Shown here in pieces: positions 63,933 to 64,000 of a stretch of DNA of 64,000 bases. Location of the stretch: assembly GCF_945859685.1 (NCBI RefSeq), contig NC_079148.1, forward strand, positions 47,999,946 through 48,063,945. The letters are read 5' to 3'. This stretch comes from Eupeodes corollae (Eukaryota > Arthropoda > Insecta > Diptera > Syrphidae). Each line of letters starts with the position of its first letter. The first letter of the stretch is position 1. The notes beneath the pieces were generated by a model. It saw only the letters and a program-made list of their open reading frames with translations. It searched no databases and had not been told where the DNA came from. Both the position numbers and the translations under genes were made by a program.

Positions 63933-64000
63933 CTATTGAAATAAAAAGAATTTTTTTTGTTTTACCAATAAAAGCATGCGATAGAATAAGTAGTAAATAG

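Overview
This window is AT-rich eukaryotic DNA, most likely from a fly (Diptera). The reasons are intron-containing genes with canonical GT/AG junctions, very high A+T, several insect-type non-LTR retrotransposon families, a tRNA-derived SINE, and cut-and-paste transposons with TA, TTA and 8-bp target duplications. No bacterial features were seen. I could not run a homology search, so family names rest on motifs recognised by eye.

Two host genes are well supported and converge. On the + strand, an immunoglobulin/fibronectin-III single-pass membrane protein gene runs through 16086-46372. I recovered four phase-consistent exons and a possible alternative last exon; the 5' exons were not found. 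On the - strand, 63932-58464 holds a nearly complete DPY19-family protein C-mannosyltransferase gene. Eight exons join in frame and its first exon is beyond the right edge. At the left end (about 600-1440) there is a weaker but interesting candidate for a spliced micropeptide gene. A small cysteine-rich ORF with a signal-like N-terminus (27226-27465) lies in the largest intron of the Ig gene.

Most of the remaining sequence is transposon debris, much of it nested in Ig-gene introns. Left to right: a tandem-repeat element (2291-3979); RTE, LINE 'A' and SINE fragments (3985-5645); a LINE with a 368-residue RT ORF (8451-10170); a SINE and an old RT remnant (10171-11175); a near full-length LINE A flanked by an unusually long direct repeat of about 190 bp and carrying an inserted SINE (11702-15753); a LINE with an RNase H domain and a CCTAA-repeat tail (17480-19136); a MITE, LINE fragment and fold-back arm (20930-22430); a Ty3/gypsy fragment (23208-24710); a large fold-back repeat (25117-26195); two long-spanning copies of one inverted-repeat element with LINEs inside (27904-34175); an iterated palindromic element (35740-37650); a PIF/Harbinger derivative (38723-39681); and an RTE element (40290-43640). 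Beyond the Ig gene lie a diverged LINE A fragment (48525), a hAT-like element (52039-54144), a compact copy of the inverted-repeat element (54299-54668), and a mariner-like element with an RTE fragment inside (56274-57696).

The elements interact. The SINE shares its 3' end with the RTE LINE, which is what a LINE-mobilised SINE would show. LINE A copies share a 3' hairpin that is kept despite sequence change. Long stretches near 5.7-8.4, 43.7-45.1, 46.4-48.5, 49-52 and 54.7-56.2 kb contain nothing I can identify.
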